Source of the DNA: Geovibrio ferrireducens
GTDB lineage: Bacteria; Chrysiogenota; Deferribacteres; Deferribacterales; Geovibrionaceae
Assembly: GCF_026226615.1 (NCBI RefSeq)
Contig: NZ_JAJAPB010000002.1
Location: 62,001-126,000 of the forward strand
Direction of reading: 5' to 3'
DNA: 64,000 bases
The notes below the pieces were generated by a model. That model worked only from the letters and a program-made list of their open reading frames with translations. It was not told the DNA's origin and did not search any database. Within the stretch, counting starts at the first letter, position 1. Each line of letters starts with the position of its first letter. Position numbers and translations under genes: made by a program. Of the stretch, positions 51,433-61,043 are shown in pieces.

Positions 51433-52139
51433 TATCTCATTTCCTCACTTATTCTGACTGCGGCAAGATACGGATCTTCCGCTTTGGTTATGGGTCTGCC
51501 GACCACAATATAGTCTGTACCTAGTTTTTTCGCATCAGCAGGGGTTACCACCCTTTTCTGATCGTCCGCAGAAGAATCAAGAGGTCTTATACCCGGTGTG
51601 ACAGTTATGAAATCTGCCCCCAGAGCTGTTTTTATTATTCCGGTTTCCCTTGCGGAGGAGACAACTCCGTCAAGCCCCGCTTCCTGCACTGTTTTTGCCA
51701 GATGCAGAACATAATCAGCGGAACTGCTGAAACCTATATTGTATTTTTCGAGGTATTTTTCATCCAGACTGGTCAGGAGAGTTACAGCGATCACAAGAGG
51801 AGCCTTCACGCCTCTCCTGGCACATTCCTCTCTCATGGAATCAGCGGCGGTTTTCATCATCTCAACTCCGCCCTGCGCATGCACATTCACCATATCCACG
51901 CCGTATTTCAGGGAGGAGTGCATCGCACCTGCAACGGTATTCGGGATGTCATGAAACTTGAGATCAAGGAAGATGTTTTTGTTCTCACTCTTAAGAAACT
52001 CAAGCGCTTCCTGCCCGTGTGAAACAAAAAGCTCCAGCCCTACCTTATACCAGCTTACGGCGCTGCCTATCCTTCTGACTATCTCTTTAACTGGTTTAAT
52101 ATCGCTGTAGTCCAGCGCTGTAATAATCTCCGGTTTCAC
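51432..52139 (-). CDS. pyrF: Orotidine 5'-phosphate decarboxylase
   Basis: The 235-residue TIM-barrel enzyme makes UMP. The catalytic D-K-x-x-D set is in FLDLKFHDIPNTV near 57-69, and the phosphate-binding loop is VTPGIRP near 180 and IVVGRPITKA near 210. It is followed immediately by pyrE, so the last two UMP steps are coexpressed. Confidence 0.96.
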   Translation of the reverse strand: MKPEIITALDYSDIKPVKEIVRRIGSAVSWYKVGLELFVSHGQEALEFLKSENKNIFLDLKFHDIPNTVAGAMHSSLKYGVDMVNVHAQGGVEMMKTAADSMREECARRGVKAPLVIAVTLLTSLDEKYLEKYNIGFSSSADYVLHLAKTVQEAGLDGVVSSARETGIIKTALGADFITVTPGIRPLDSSADDQKRVVTPADAKKLGTDYIVVGRPITKAEDPYLAAVRISEEMR

Positions 52140-52147
52140 ATAATCAC

Positions 52148-52747
52148 CTACATCTTAATAATACGTCTGAATTTATTCTCTGTTTTCAGCGGTACGCACA
52201 TGGTTTTTATTATGTCGGAAAGAAGCTCCTCCGGATGGGCGGCTTCCTTGCGGATCTTGTCCGGTTTGGAGCTTTTCAGAATCTCCGCCGACCAGACCAC
52301 CTCGCCTGTTTCTATTCTGATGAGCTTTGCGGTGAGGTGGGCTTCGGAGTACACCCTTTCCCGCCCCTTAAAGTCCTGATTAAATGATATAAGCTTTCCT
52401 GTGAGGAGAGTGTCGGCTCCGATCTGCTGGAGTTTCTGGACTGTTTTATCATCCAGAGTGCCTATCTCGGAATTTTTAAACTGGTAACCCACCTCTTTCA
52501 TAACCTTGTCCACATCTTTTCTGTCCACAACGGTGAAAAGCTCGGAGCCCACAAGCTCCGCAGTGAACCTGTCAGCTATGTTTGATGAGTCATACCTCAG
52601 ACCGTTAACAACCGTAAAATCAAGCACGGCAACCCTGCTCATAATCGACGGGGAAAAGTTTTTTGAATAGTTGACTTTCTCAACATTGGTTTTTGCCCCG
52701 CATCCGAAAATGAACAAAGCAAGAGCAAGCAGAAGGATTTTTTTCAT
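52148..52747 (-). CDS. CsgG/LpoB-like outer-membrane lipoprotein
   Basis: The 199-residue protein has a lipoprotein signal ending in FIFGCGAK (Cys16). The mature domain resembles the CsgG/LpoB fold: RVAVLDFTVVNGL, then FTAELVGSELFTVVDRKDVDKVMKE, IGADTLLTGKLISF and IETGEVVWSAEI. Relatives activate penicillin-binding proteins or form secretion pores. A single-domain size favours an LpoB-like or unknown role. It ends 8 bases before pyrF. Confidence 0.83.
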   Translation of the reverse strand: MKKILLLALALFIFGCGAKTNVEKVNYSKNFSPSIMSRVAVLDFTVVNGLRYDSSNIADRFTAELVGSELFTVVDRKDVDKVMKEVGYQFKNSEIGTLDDKTVQKLQQIGADTLLTGKLISFNQDFKGRERVYSEAHLTAKLIRIETGEVVWSAEILKSSKPDKIRKEAAHPEELLSDIIKTMCVPLKTENKFRRIIKM

Positions 52748-52834
52748 CCCCGTTCCTCCGAAAAAAAGGTTAAATAACGATGGTTAAAACGACTTATGAT
52801 AGGTCAGCGGAAGGGGTTACGTCAAGGTACTTTT

Positions 52835-53152
52835 TTACTCTTTTTCCATAGTGAGGCGAATCAGTTTTTTCTTTAACTCATTCTTTTTTCTGGAGTTTTC
52901 GGAGCCGTCCTCAACTGCGCTCTCTAAAAGGTTTGTATTTTCAATAATGCGTTTTATTCTTTCGGCAAGGATTCTGCCCATGGTTCCGCCCGTACCGCCG
53001 GAGGAATCCTCTGCGTACTGCTCATTCGCGGTGATAATCATATCGCTCCTGAGATTGAAAAAAAGACTGCTGACCTTATAAAAATTACTGAGCCTGTTCA
53101 GAAGCGCAATCTTGTTTTCCAGAATGAGTTCCCTGTCTAAATATTCAGTCAT
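52835..53152 (-). CDS. Small helical protein of unknown function
   Basis: Begun at the ATG at 53152 (MTEYLDREL), the product is 105 residues, strongly charged and mostly helical, with a glycine/serine turn (EDSSGGTGGTMG) separating two helical blocks. A GGAGG lies 12 bases before this ATG, which is far, so the start is uncertain; an earlier start at 53200 would add a poorly hydrophobic extension. It has no recognised family. It sits between the rnf terminator and the lipoprotein gene. Confidence 0.5.
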   Translation of the reverse strand: MTEYLDRELILENKIALLNRLSNFYKVSSLFFNLRSDMIITANEQYAEDSSGGTGGTMGRILAERIKRIIENTNLLESAVEDGSENSRKKNELKKKLIRLTMEKE

Positions 53153-53229
53153 ATATAACGGCCGCCTCCGTGCATATCCGTAAAGAGCTAAGAGGATCAT
53201 CGAAAAAAACAGCCGATACTTGAGGAAAA

Positions 53230-53257
53230 AAATGAAAAAGCCGCCGGAAGGCGGCTT
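53230..53257 (-). terminator. Intrinsic terminator of the rnf operon
   Basis: AAGCCGCC (53238-53245) pairs perfectly with GGCGGCTT (53250-53257) around GGAA. On the minus strand it is followed by TTTCATTTTTTT. It lies beyond a repeat pair that follows rnfB. Confidence 0.85.
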
Positions 53258-53291
53258 GAGGCTGATTGCAAACGATAGTTTCTTTTTTCTG

Positions 53292-53405
53292 TCATTCTGA
53301 ACGCAGTGAAGAATCTCTTATCAGACATGTTCGTGAGAATCTTCGCTTCCGATCAGAGCAACGCCGCATAAGTTTACTGTCACTGCGAACGAAGTGAAGC
53401 AGTCT
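53292..53405. repeat. Short dispersed repeat, two direct units after rnfB
   Basis: GTCATTCTGAACGCAGTGAA (continuing GAATCTC, 53291-53317) and GTCACTGCGAACGAAGTGAA (continuing GCAGTCTC, 53380-53407) are two copies of the family seen at 9.2, 16.5 and 30.4 kb. They lie between rnfB and its terminator. Confidence 0.65.
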
Positions 53406-53414
53406 CAAAGCGGT

Positions 53415-54197
53415 TTAAAACTTTTTTATCGCCTTCGTGGGGCAGACTTCCTCACACTTTCCGCAGTTTATGCAGATGTCAGGGTCTATCACGGCAAGGA
53501 AGTTCTCCACCTGGATAGCAGTCACAGGGCAGTTTTTAACGCAGAGTTTACAGCCTATGCAGCCCACAGAACAGGCTTTTTTAACGTCCCCGCCCTTGTC
53601 TTTTGACATGCAGGTAACTACAAACGGCTTGTCCTGCTCGATAATGGTTATTATGCTTCTGGGGCATGCCTTTACACACATACCGCAGGAGGTGCATTTT
53701 TCCTCTACTATAACCGGCAGACGGTTTTCGTCCATATACATGGCATCAAACCCGCAGGCCTTAACACAGCTTCCCTCACCCAGACATCCGTATGAGCAGA
53801 GTTTGTTTCCGCCCGAAAGCAGATTTACACTGTGACAGTCACGGGGGCCGTAGTAATCATATTTTTCAGGAGCTTCCGCCCGGCCGCCTTTGCAGCGGAC
53901 TCTGGCGACCTTCCGCACACTTGAGCCAAGCTCAATCCCCAGAAGGGCGGCTATCTCCGCAGCACTTTCAGCGCCGAGAACCGGGCAGGAGTTCGGGGCG
54001 GACTTGCCCTTAACTATGGATTCAGCCAAAGCGCCGCAGCCGGGAAATCCGCAGCCGCCGCAGTTTGCCGCGGGGAGCAGGTTAACCACCTGCTCAATGC
54101 GGGGGTCTTTTTCAACGTGGAACTTCTTTGAAGCTATCATAAGCCCGAAACCGGCAACAAATCCGGTCGAAAGCATTGTCAGTATTGCTGATGTCAT
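53415..54197 (-). CDS. rnfB: Rnf complex subunit RnfB (polyferredoxin)
   Basis: The 260-residue Fe-S protein has an N-terminal membrane anchor ([21 protein letters not shown]). It has a 4-Fe cluster motif [10 protein letters not shown] near 42-51, then several ferredoxin motifs: [24 protein letters not shown] and [12 protein letters not shown], plus a [11 protein letters not shown]-type site. It is the entry point for ferredoxin electrons. The tail of the protein carries more cluster motifs than the short proteobacterial RnfB. It is the last gene of the operon. Confidence 0.95.
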   Translation of the reverse strand: MTSAILTMLSTGFVAGFGLMIASKKFHVEKDPRIEQVVNLLPAANCGGCGFPGCGALAESIVKGKSAPNSCPVLGAESAAEIAALLGIELGSSVRKVARVRCKGGRAEAPEKYDYYGPRDCHSVNLLSGGNKLCSYGCLGEGSCVKACGFDAMYMDENRLPVIVEEKCTSCGMCVKACPRSIITIIEQDKPFVVTCMSKDKGGDVKKACSVGCIGCKLCVKNCPVTAIQVENFLAVIDPDICINCGKCEEVCPTKAIKKF

Positions 54198-54205
54198 ATC
54201 TTCAC

Positions 54206-54784
54206 CTACTTAACCAGTCCGCTGAAGCCCATGAAGGCAAGCGCAAGGATTCCCGCCGTTATGAAGGCTATGGGCACTCCTTTGAACAGGTACGGAATGT
54301 CTGAGAGCTCTGTTCTCTCCCTGAGTCCGGCGAAAAGCACAAGAGCAAGCCCGAACCCCAGAGCGGAGCCGATGGTGAACACAAGCATTGTCACAAAGCC
54401 GAAGCCTGACTGTATGTTAATGATCGCAGCACCGAGAATTGCGCAGTTAGTTGTGATGAGCGGGAGGAAGATGCCGAGGCTCTTGTAGAGATCAGGCGAA
54501 GTCTTCTCTATAACCATCTCAACGAACTGCACCAGAGATGCGATCACCAGTATGAAAACTATTGTCTGGAGGTAGCCTATGCCGAATTTATCCAGCACTG
54601 TGTACTGTATAATCCATGTTATCACACCTGCCACTGCCATTACGAAGGTAACGGCAAGGCTCATGCCTATTGCAGTGTCTACCTGCCTTGAAACGCCGAA
54701 GAACGGGCATATTCCGAGGAAGCGGCTGAGAACGAAGTTGTTAACCAGTACCGCCCCGACAAATACCAGAGCAAGCTCAGCCAT
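54206..54784 (-). CDS. rnfA: Rnf complex subunit RnfA
   Basis: The 192-residue, six-helix inner-membrane subunit has the pattern [20 protein letters not shown], with conserved Cys in helix 1, and [20 protein letters not shown]. Together with RnfE it holds the intramembrane Fe-S centre. It overlaps rnfE by 8 bases. Confidence 0.95.
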   Translation of the reverse strand: MAELALVFVGAVLVNNFVLSRFLGICPFFGVSRQVDTAIGMSLAVTFVMAVAGVITWIIQYTVLDKFGIGYLQTIVFILVIASLVQFVEMVIEKTSPDLYKSLGIFLPLITTNCAILGAAIINIQSGFGFVTMLVFTIGSALGFGLALVLFAGLRERTELSDIPYLFKGVPIAFITAGILALAFMGFSGLVK

Positions 54785-55397
54785 TTGTCACCGCCCTGCC
54801 CGCTTTCGCGCGCTTTCTTTCCTCTATCCAGTTGTTTCCGGCCAGTATGAAGCCGAGAACGATGAATGCGCCCGGAGGCAGAATCATCAGTATCGCCGGG
54901 CTGAACCCTTCGGGGAACAGACCGAGACCGAAGAAGGAGCCGTTGCCGAGAACCTCTCTCACCGCACCGAGGAGAAACAGGGCAAAAGTAAAGCCCAGTC
55001 CGGTTCCCACAGCATCAAGGAAGGAATCGCCCACGCCGTTTTTGGAGGCGAAGCTTTCCGCCCTGCCCAGAACCACGCAGTTAACAACTATCAAAGGAAT
55101 GAAAAGCCCCAGAACCTTATGAAGGTCATGCACAAAGGCGTTCATCATCAGATCAACCACCGTAACAAAGCTGGCGATGATAACGATGAAAGCCGGAATA
55201 CGCACCTTAGCGGGGATAACGCTTTTTATCATCGAAACAACCGAGTTTGAACCGATAAGGACTGCCGTTGTGGCAAGCCCCATGGCTATTCCGTTCACAG
55301 CGGAGGTTGTCACCGCGAGGGCAGGACAAAGCCCCAGAACCTGTTTGAGAACGGCGTTGTTCTTAAATATGCCGTCTGTAAGGCTGGAAAGTCTCAT
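54777..55397 (-). CDS. rnfE: Rnf complex subunit RnfE
   Basis: The 206-residue membrane subunit is a paralogue of RnfA in inverted topology. It shows [40 protein letters not shown] and [14 protein letters not shown]. It overlaps rnfG by 4 bases and rnfA by 8. Confidence 0.95.
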   Translation of the reverse strand: MRLSSLTDGIFKNNAVLKQVLGLCPALAVTTSAVNGIAMGLATTAVLIGSNSVVSMIKSVIPAKVRIPAFIVIIASFVTVVDLMMNAFVHDLHKVLGLFIPLIVVNCVVLGRAESFASKNGVGDSFLDAVGTGLGFTFALFLLGAVREVLGNGSFFGLGLFPEGFSPAILMILPPGAFIVLGFILAGNNWIEERKRAKAGRAVTNG

Positions 55398-55951
55398 TTT
55401 TTCACCTCCGCAAGCGCTTTGTCCATAAAGGCGAGTCCCGCCGTAACAGCTTCGCAGACAGCGCGCGGTGAAATAGTCGCCCCGCTGAACTGCTCTATGT
55501 TGCCGCCGTCTTTCTTAACGGCGATGTTATCATTTTTACTGAGTCCCTTAAAGCTGTCCCTGAACTCCGGAAACTCTATCTTGTTGCCGAGTCCGGGGGT
55601 TTCAGCATGTTTCAGGATCTCAATGCCCGTGACCTTGCCTTCAAGATCCACACCCATCAGCACGACTATGTCGCCGCTGTAGCCCTTGGGCGAAACACTC
55701 TGCACTGCGTATGCCAGAAGCTCACCGCCCATTTTAGCCGGATAAAGCATTCTGCCGTCCACTTCCACTGCCTCTTTGTCAGGCTCATTGTCAAACTCAG
55801 GCAGAACAACAGTAAGCCCCTTGAGGAAGTCTTTCCTGTATTCCTCCGCTATGCGGTCCTTTGTGAAATCATAGACAAAGGCGAGTATGAGAGCGGAAAT
55901 CCCTGCGATTACAGTGAGCACCACAACCATCATAACTGAGTTACGGTTCAT
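55394..55951 (-). CDS. rnfG: Rnf complex subunit RnfG (FMN-binding)
   Basis: The 185-residue protein has an N-terminal transmembrane helix (VMMVVVLTVIAGISALILAFV) and a periplasmic FMN-binding domain. The flavin is attached to the Thr of SGATISPRAV near residue 160. GYSGDIVVLMGVD and HAETPGLGNKI are further family marks. Confidence 0.95.
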   Translation of the reverse strand: MNRNSVMMVVVLTVIAGISALILAFVYDFTKDRIAEEYRKDFLKGLTVVLPEFDNEPDKEAVEVDGRMLYPAKMGGELLAYAVQSVSPKGYSGDIVVLMGVDLEGKVTGIEILKHAETPGLGNKIEFPEFRDSFKGLSKNDNIAVKKDGGNIEQFSGATISPRAVCEAVTAGLAFMDKALAEVKK

Positions 55952-56940
55952 GACTTCACCTCGCCGAAGCTTGCGGGACGCATGTAGTTATCTATGAGGG
56001 GCGTTACAGCGTTCATGATAAGGATTGAGAACGCCACACCCTCCGGATAACCGCCGAAAAGCCTTATCACAACAGTGAGAAGCCCGCAGCCGAAGCCGAA
56101 AAGCACCTGACCCTTAATGGTCATGGGGCAGGTTACGTAATCAGTGGCCATGAAGAAAGCGCCGAGCATAAGCCCGCCCGCCAGAAGGTGCTGAACTGGG
56201 TTGAGCGTTTTCTCAGGGGATATGAGCCAGTAAAGCCCTGTGAGTACAAAAACAGTTGCCAGATATGTAAAAGGTATATGCCATTTTATTATGCGCTTCC
56301 AGATGAGGAAAAGCCCGCCTATGAGAACAGCAATTGCGGAATCGCCGCCGAGACAGCCGCTGACTGTTCCGAGGAAAAGATCCGTAACATCCGCCATTCC
56401 GGTGGAGACTATGTGCCCGCTGCTTATGATCTCGGATTTTATCTGCCCCAGAGGAGTGGCAGTGCTTACGGCATCGAACATAAAACCGCTTTTCAGTGTG
56501 GAGGCCTCAATCCATGAGGTCATCTCAGCAGGCCATGCGATAAGCAGGAAGACCCTGCCCACAAGCGCCGGGTTGAACGGGTTCTGCCCCAGTCCGCCGA
56601 AAACCTGCTTGGAGATAACTATCGCCACAAAGCTGCCCGCAAGCACAAGCCACCAAGGCGGCGAGGGGGGCATGTTCATGGCAAGCAAAATTGCCGTGAC
56701 CAGTGCGCTGTTGTCCCTCACTGTGACGGGGAGTTTGCGTATTTTAAGGAAAAGAGCCTCAAGCCCCAGACAGAATATAACCGTCAGAGCGTAGGTTTTA
56801 ACCGCGTAAAAGCCGTATACATAAAAGGAAACAAGTATGCTGGGCACAAGCGCCAGCACCACCAGCATCATAACCTTGTCGGTTGTCAGCGGGTCTCTTG
56901 TATGGGGGGAAAAGGAAACCAGAAATTTATTGTCAGCCAT
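55948..56940 (-). CDS. rnfD: Rnf complex subunit RnfD
   Basis: The 330-residue membrane subunit has about eight to nine helices. The covalent FMN site is the Thr in VSTATPLGQIK near residue 163, and KQVFGGLGQNPFNPALVGR near 111-129 is characteristic. It overlaps rnfC by 8 bases and rnfG by 4. Confidence 0.95.
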   Translation of the reverse strand: MADNKFLVSFSPHTRDPLTTDKVMMLVVLALVPSILVSFYVYGFYAVKTYALTVIFCLGLEALFLKIRKLPVTVRDNSALVTAILLAMNMPPSPPWWLVLAGSFVAIVISKQVFGGLGQNPFNPALVGRVFLLIAWPAEMTSWIEASTLKSGFMFDAVSTATPLGQIKSEIISSGHIVSTGMADVTDLFLGTVSGCLGGDSAIAVLIGGLFLIWKRIIKWHIPFTYLATVFVLTGLYWLISPEKTLNPVQHLLAGGLMLGAFFMATDYVTCPMTIKGQVLFGFGCGLLTVVIRLFGGYPEGVAFSILIMNAVTPLIDNYMRPASFGEVKS

Positions 56941-58243
56941 TTTTCTGTGCCTCCCGTGCCTTAAGCACCTTCATAACCTCACGCTTGGATGTTTTGAATC
57001 CGCCCGCAAGGTTGCGTCTGGACGGACAGTCGTATGAACAGCAGCCGCATTCGATGCAGTTCATCACATGCCAGTCAGCAAGGGATTCATACATCTCTCT
57101 GATGACAAACCTGTCCATAACGGAAGGAATGAGCCCCATGGGGCAGACATCCACACAGCGGCCGCAGCGTATGCAGTTGCACTGTCTTAAATCCGGCAGG
57201 TCTTCACTGCGGAAAACCAGAATGCCGCTTGTTCCCTTCATCATGGGTACATCAAGGGTGGAAAGTGCAAAACCCATCATAGGCCCGCCCATAACCACCT
57301 TGCGGGGTTCGCCCAGAAAGCCGCCGCAGTATTCTATAATATCCTTGACGGGTGTACCGATGCGCACAAGGAGGTTCTTGGGCTCCTTCACGGCTCCGGT
57401 TACCGTAACCACTCTCTCTATAAGGGGTTTTCTGTTTGCAACCGCCTCAAAAACGGCAAGACAGGTTCCCACGTTATGTACAATTACACCCACCTCAAGG
57501 GGGAGCATGCCTTCGGGAACTGTCCTGTTGAGACAGGCTTTTATAAGCTGCTTCTCGCCGCCCTGCGGGTATTTCACCTCAAGGGGGATAAGCTCAAACT
57601 TATATGCCGAAACGAACTTGCCGAAAGCGGCAAGCGCATCGGGCTTGTTCTCTTCTATGCCTATGATAAGATTTTCGATATTGAGCGCTTTGCGGATTAT
57701 GTCCGCGCCTTTGATTATCTCTTCCGTTTTCTCAAGCATAAGCCTGTGGTCACAGGTGAGGTAAGGCTCGCACTCAGCGCCGTTAAGCAGCAGCGTATCC
57801 ACCTTCTTGGGCGGGCTGAGCTTCACGTTTGTGGGGAATGTCGCCCCGCCGAGGCCGACTATCCCTGCCCTCAGCACGGCATCCTGAAACTTCTCCGCAG
57901 CTTCCGCCGGGAGGATTTCATTCTGATCCCCTGAGGCCTCGATTATAACCCCTGCCGTCTTCCCTGTGACGGGATGAGGCAGATCCTGCAAAGCCACAAC
58001 CTTTCCTGAAACGGGAGCATGGATATTCGCACTGATAAAGCCTGCGGCCTGTCCTATCAGCTCTCCCGCCTTCACTTCCTGATTTTTAGCCACCAGCGCC
58101 TTTGCCGGAGCCCCTATGTGCTGCGCGAGGGGAACCCCGTACAGCGCACCCTCTTTCACGGGCATAACCTCAATTGGTTTGCCCGACGTCGCACCCTTAT
58201 TGTAGTCAGGGTGAACGCCTCCTCTGAATCCAAAAAACGGCAT
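56933..58243 (-). CDS. rnfC: Rnf complex subunit RnfC (NADH-binding)
   Basis: Starting at the ATG at 58243 (MPFFGFRGGVHPDYN), which follows AAAGGGTAGG and leaves a 4-base gap to the deaminase stop, the protein has 436 residues. It has the NADH/FMN fold with GLGGATFPTNVK near 127, then two ferredoxin motifs CIRCGRCVDVCP and CIECGCCSYDCP near the C-terminus. The gene order C-D-G-E-A-B matches other anaerobes. The complex couples ferredoxin:NAD+ electron flow to ion (H+ or Na+) transport; the ion cannot be read from the sequence by eye. Confidence 0.95.
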   Translation of the reverse strand: MPFFGFRGGVHPDYNKGATSGKPIEVMPVKEGALYGVPLAQHIGAPAKALVAKNQEVKAGELIGQAAGFISANIHAPVSGKVVALQDLPHPVTGKTAGVIIEASGDQNEILPAEAAEKFQDAVLRAGIVGLGGATFPTNVKLSPPKKVDTLLLNGAECEPYLTCDHRLMLEKTEEIIKGADIIRKALNIENLIIGIEENKPDALAAFGKFVSAYKFELIPLEVKYPQGGEKQLIKACLNRTVPEGMLPLEVGVIVHNVGTCLAVFEAVANRKPLIERVVTVTGAVKEPKNLLVRIGTPVKDIIEYCGGFLGEPRKVVMGGPMMGFALSTLDVPMMKGTSGILVFRSEDLPDLRQCNCIRCGRCVDVCPMGLIPSVMDRFVIREMYESLADWHVMNCIECGCCSYDCPSRRNLAGGFKTSKREVMKVLKAREAQKNG

Positions 58244-58247
58244 GAGC

Positions 58248-58694
58248 CTACCCTTTATTAAATTGTTCAACTATTATATTGGTTTCCGCCAGAATCTCGT
58301 CCGCAAGAGCGTCCTCGTAATAGAGTTCGTAAACTATGCGTACTATGCCGGCATTTATGATCATTTTGGTGCAGATTGAGCAGGGTTTGGTGTTGCAGTA
58401 GAGAGTGGCGCCCTTGATGGGCACACCGTGGTAAGCAGCCTGAAGTATTGCGTTCTGTTCGGCATGGAGCCCTCTACAAAGCTCATGCCTCTGTCCGGAG
58501 GGCACATTGAGTTTCTGCCGCAGACACCCGACAGCCTCGCAGTGGGTCACCCCCGCAGGGACTCCGTTATATCCGGTGGCAAGTATATGGTTATCTTTAA
58601 CAAGGAGTGCTCCGACCTGCCGTCTCAGACAAGTGGAGCGCTGTTTGGCTATATTCGTGATTTCAATGAAGTACTGATCCCAGTTAGGCCTCAA
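58248..58694 (-). CDS. dCMP deaminase (ComEB-like)
   Basis: The 148-residue zinc deaminase converts dCMP to dUMP for thymidylate synthesis. The zinc and catalytic motif is LHAEQNAIL (His, Glu) near 76-84 with PCSICTKMI (two Cys) near 107. The N-terminal [20 protein letters not shown] and the extra Cys/His residues of the dCMP deaminase subgroup are present. It lies 4 bases before rnfC and may be cotranscribed with it. Confidence 0.93.
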   Translation of the reverse strand: MRPNWDQYFIEITNIAKQRSTCLRRQVGALLVKDNHILATGYNGVPAGVTHCEAVGCLRQKLNVPSGQRHELCRGLHAEQNAILQAAYHGVPIKGATLYCNTKPCSICTKMIINAGIVRIVYELYYEDALADEILAETNIIVEQFNKG

Positions 58695-58754
58695 TACCCT
58701 GTTCCCGTAAGAAAAAACCCTCTGATGAAGCCTTTTCCCGACTTTTTGAGCATG

Positions 58755-59249
58755 TTATTTTTCCTCAGATAAATATTTCCGCCATCTTTCAGCAGCAAGA
58801 GCATCAAGCTTGTCTATGCGCTTCTGGTGTCTTCCGCCGTCAAAGGGTGTGGTGAGCCATAAATCAACCATGTCCACAGCACGTTCAAAGGTGATTATTC
58901 TGCCGCCGAGGGCAAGAACATTTGAGTCATTGTGCATTCTGGACATTTTTGCCGTGTATGTGTCCCAGCAGAGGGCAGCCCTTATGCCGGGTATTTTGTT
59001 TGCTGAAATTGAAATGCCTATGCCGGAGCCGCATATCACTATGGCTCCGTCCGCTTCGCCGTCCGCAACGGCTATGCCGGCCTTTGCGCCGAAGTCGGGG
59101 TAGTCAACGGAGGCTTCGTTATCTGTTCCTAAATCTAGAACATCCACACCGTATTTTAATATGTAATTTTTTAACTGTTCTTTAAGTTCAAATCCGCCGT
59201 GGTCACTGGCTATTGCTACTTTCTTAAAGACTGAAAGACGGCTGCACAT
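58755..59249 (-). CDS. rpiB: Ribose-5-phosphate isomerase B
   Basis: The 164-residue enzyme interconverts ribose 5-phosphate and ribulose 5-phosphate. It shows IASDHGGFELKEQLKNYI, VICGSGIGISISANKIPGIR (active-site Cys in CGSG) and HNDSNVLALGGR. GGGAG precedes the ATG by 6 bases. It stands 60 bases upstream of the dCMP deaminase gene and is probably the first gene of that operon. Confidence 0.94.
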   Translation of the reverse strand: MCSRLSVFKKVAIASDHGGFELKEQLKNYILKYGVDVLDLGTDNEASVDYPDFGAKAGIAVADGEADGAIVICGSGIGISISANKIPGIRAALCWDTYTAKMSRMHNDSNVLALGGRIITFERAVDMVDLWLTTPFDGGRHQKRIDKLDALAAERWRKYLSEEK

Positions 59250-59301
59250 ATTATCTCCCGAACAAAGGTTCGCTATATTAGCACTTATGTTCTAAAATTC
59301 A

Positions 59302-59331
59302 ACAATTTTCGGAACCGCTTCTGAAAATTGT
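59302..59331 (-). terminator. Intrinsic terminator after nadA
   Basis: ACAATTTTC (59302-59310) pairs with GAAAATTGT (59323-59331), with inner GAA/TTC pairs. On the minus strand TTGAATTTT follows. It ends the rarA-nadA run before rpiB. Confidence 0.65.
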
Positions 59332-59348
59332 CAGATTATTTTAAAATA

Positions 59349-60257
59349 TTAGTAGTTTCTGGGTATATCAAGCATCTTCTGAATACAGCGGACACCCTTC
59401 TCCCTTATATCCTCCGGCACAGTTATTACATGCTGTTTGTAAAGCAGTGCCTCGTAAAGGCTTTTCAGTGTGGTTTTCTTCATATTCTTACAGATGAACC
59501 CGTCATAAGCGAAAATAAATTCCTTATCAGGGTTCTGCTTTTCAAGCAGGTAACGCACGCCCTCTTCCGTGGCGATAATGAAACGCTTGTTGGAACTCTC
59601 GCGGCAGTATGTGTATATACCCGATGTGGAGCAGACATGATCAGCAAGCTCCACCACAGAAGGCGGGTTCTCAGGGTGAGCCACAACAAGCGCATCGGGA
59701 TATTTTTCCTTAAGCTGCCTGACTTCAAGCTCGGTTGTTCTGTTATGTATGGGACACCAGCCCTGCCAGAGAATCATCTTTTTATCGGTAAAGCGTGACA
59801 CATAGTGACCTAAGTTACGGTCAGGCACGAAGATTATCTCATCAGCGTCCACATGCCTGATCACGTTGACCGCGTTGGCGGATGTACAGCAGATGTCGCT
59901 CTCTGCCTTAACATCGGCAGTTGTGTTCACGTAGCAGACAACGGCGGCTTTCGGGTGCTGCTTCTTGAACTCGCGGAGCTTATCCGCAGTTATCATGTCC
60001 GCCATGGGGCAGCCCGCATTTATCTCAGGCAGAAGAACGGTTTTCTGTGGTGAAAGCATGTACGCGGTCTCAGCCATGAAGTGAACCCCGCAGAAAACTA
60101 TTGTGCTTTTGTCGGTCTGTGCCGCCTGTATACTTAAACCGAGGGAGTCCCCGGTGATGTCTGCAATTTCCTGAATTTCCGCAGGCTGATAGTTGTGAGC
60201 CAGAATAACAGCGTCCATTTCTGCGGCAAGGCGCTTGATCTCTTTTCTGTAGTCCAT
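59349..60257 (-). CDS. nadA: Quinolinate synthase A
   Basis: The 302-residue [4Fe-4S] enzyme makes quinolinate for NAD synthesis. The three cluster cysteines are expected in VVCYVNTTADVKAESD, VWQGWCPIH-like LWQGWCPIHNR, and the CSTSGIYTYC region. AHNYQPAEIQEIAD at the N-terminus and HPENPP near 197 are further marks. nadB and nadC are not in the window. It begins at the base after the ymdB stop. Confidence 0.96.
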   Translation of the reverse strand: MDYRKEIKRLAAEMDAVILAHNYQPAEIQEIADITGDSLGLSIQAAQTDKSTIVFCGVHFMAETAYMLSPQKTVLLPEINAGCPMADMITADKLREFKKQHPKAAVVCYVNTTADVKAESDICCTSANAVNVIRHVDADEIIFVPDRNLGHYVSRFTDKKMILWQGWCPIHNRTTELEVRQLKEKYPDALVVAHPENPPSVVELADHVCSTSGIYTYCRESSNKRFIIATEEGVRYLLEKQNPDKEFIFAYDGFICKNMKKTTLKSLYEALLYKQHVITVPEDIREKGVRCIQKMLDIPRNY

Positions 60258-61034
60258 TTACTCCCCCGATATTTCTGATATTTTTGAATAACGGACAATT
60301 TTACCGAGCGAATCATACTCGAAAAACAGGGCATTAAACACCATTTTACCCGCTTTTTCAACCTCATATTTCCTCGGCACACCGCCCAGAAACCGCTCTA
60401 TCGGCGCACCCGCACTCATCCCTATGACTGAGTCAAGCCCGCCGCACATGCCCACATCGGTAATATACAGAGTGCCGTTCGGCAGTACCCTGTCATCGTT
60501 TGTCTGTACGTGAGTGTGGGTTCCGAGCACAGCTCCGGCTCTGCCGTCAGTGTACAGCCCGAAGGCGTTCTTCTCACTGGTGGCTTCCGCATGGAAGTCC
60601 ACAAGGACAAAGCTTCTGCTTATTTCAGGGTAGACTGAGTCAAATTTCCTGAAAGGGCAGTCGGAAAGGGGCATGAAGACTCTCCCCATGAGATTGAACA
60701 GGGTGAATCTTTCGCCGTTTTTTTCTATGGTTATGTGCCCTTTGCCGGGGGTTCCATCCGGGTAATTGGCAGGGCGGACGAGATTTTCCAGATTTCTGAT
60801 GAAATTTTCGGATTCCTTCACATCGAACACATGGTTTCCGGTGCTCATGAGATCAACGCCGTATGAAAGGATGTCTTTATAGAGAGCCTCAGTGATACCG
60901 AAGCCGTTTGCGGCGTTCTCAACGTTTGCTATTACAATGTCAAGTCCGAGTTCCTCTCGGAGGCGGGGTACGGCGGAGCGAAGCAGGCTTCTGCCTGCTT
61001 TGCCCATTATATCGCCTATATGAAGTACTTTCAT
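60258..61034 (-). CDS. ymdB: YmdB-family metallophosphoesterase
   Basis: The 258-residue calcineurin-like phosphatase has GDIMGKAGR near 7-15 (metal-binding Asp), NVENAANGFG near 39, STGNHVFD near 63, and VLGTHTHVQTNDDRVLP near 170-186. In Bacillus and Mycoplasma YmdB-type proteins cut 2',3'-cyclic nucleotides and affect biofilm/motility switching. It follows rny by 9 bases, the widely conserved rny-ymdB pairing. Confidence 0.94.
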   Translation of the reverse strand: MKVLHIGDIMGKAGRSLLRSAVPRLREELGLDIVIANVENAANGFGITEALYKDILSYGVDLMSTGNHVFDVKESENFIRNLENLVRPANYPDGTPGKGHITIEKNGERFTLFNLMGRVFMPLSDCPFRKFDSVYPEISRSFVLVDFHAEATSEKNAFGLYTDGRAGAVLGTHTHVQTNDDRVLPNGTLYITDVGMCGGLDSVIGMSAGAPIERFLGGVPRKYEVEKAGKMVFNALFFEYDSLGKIVRYSKISEISGE

Positions 61035-61043
61035 TTAACTGTG

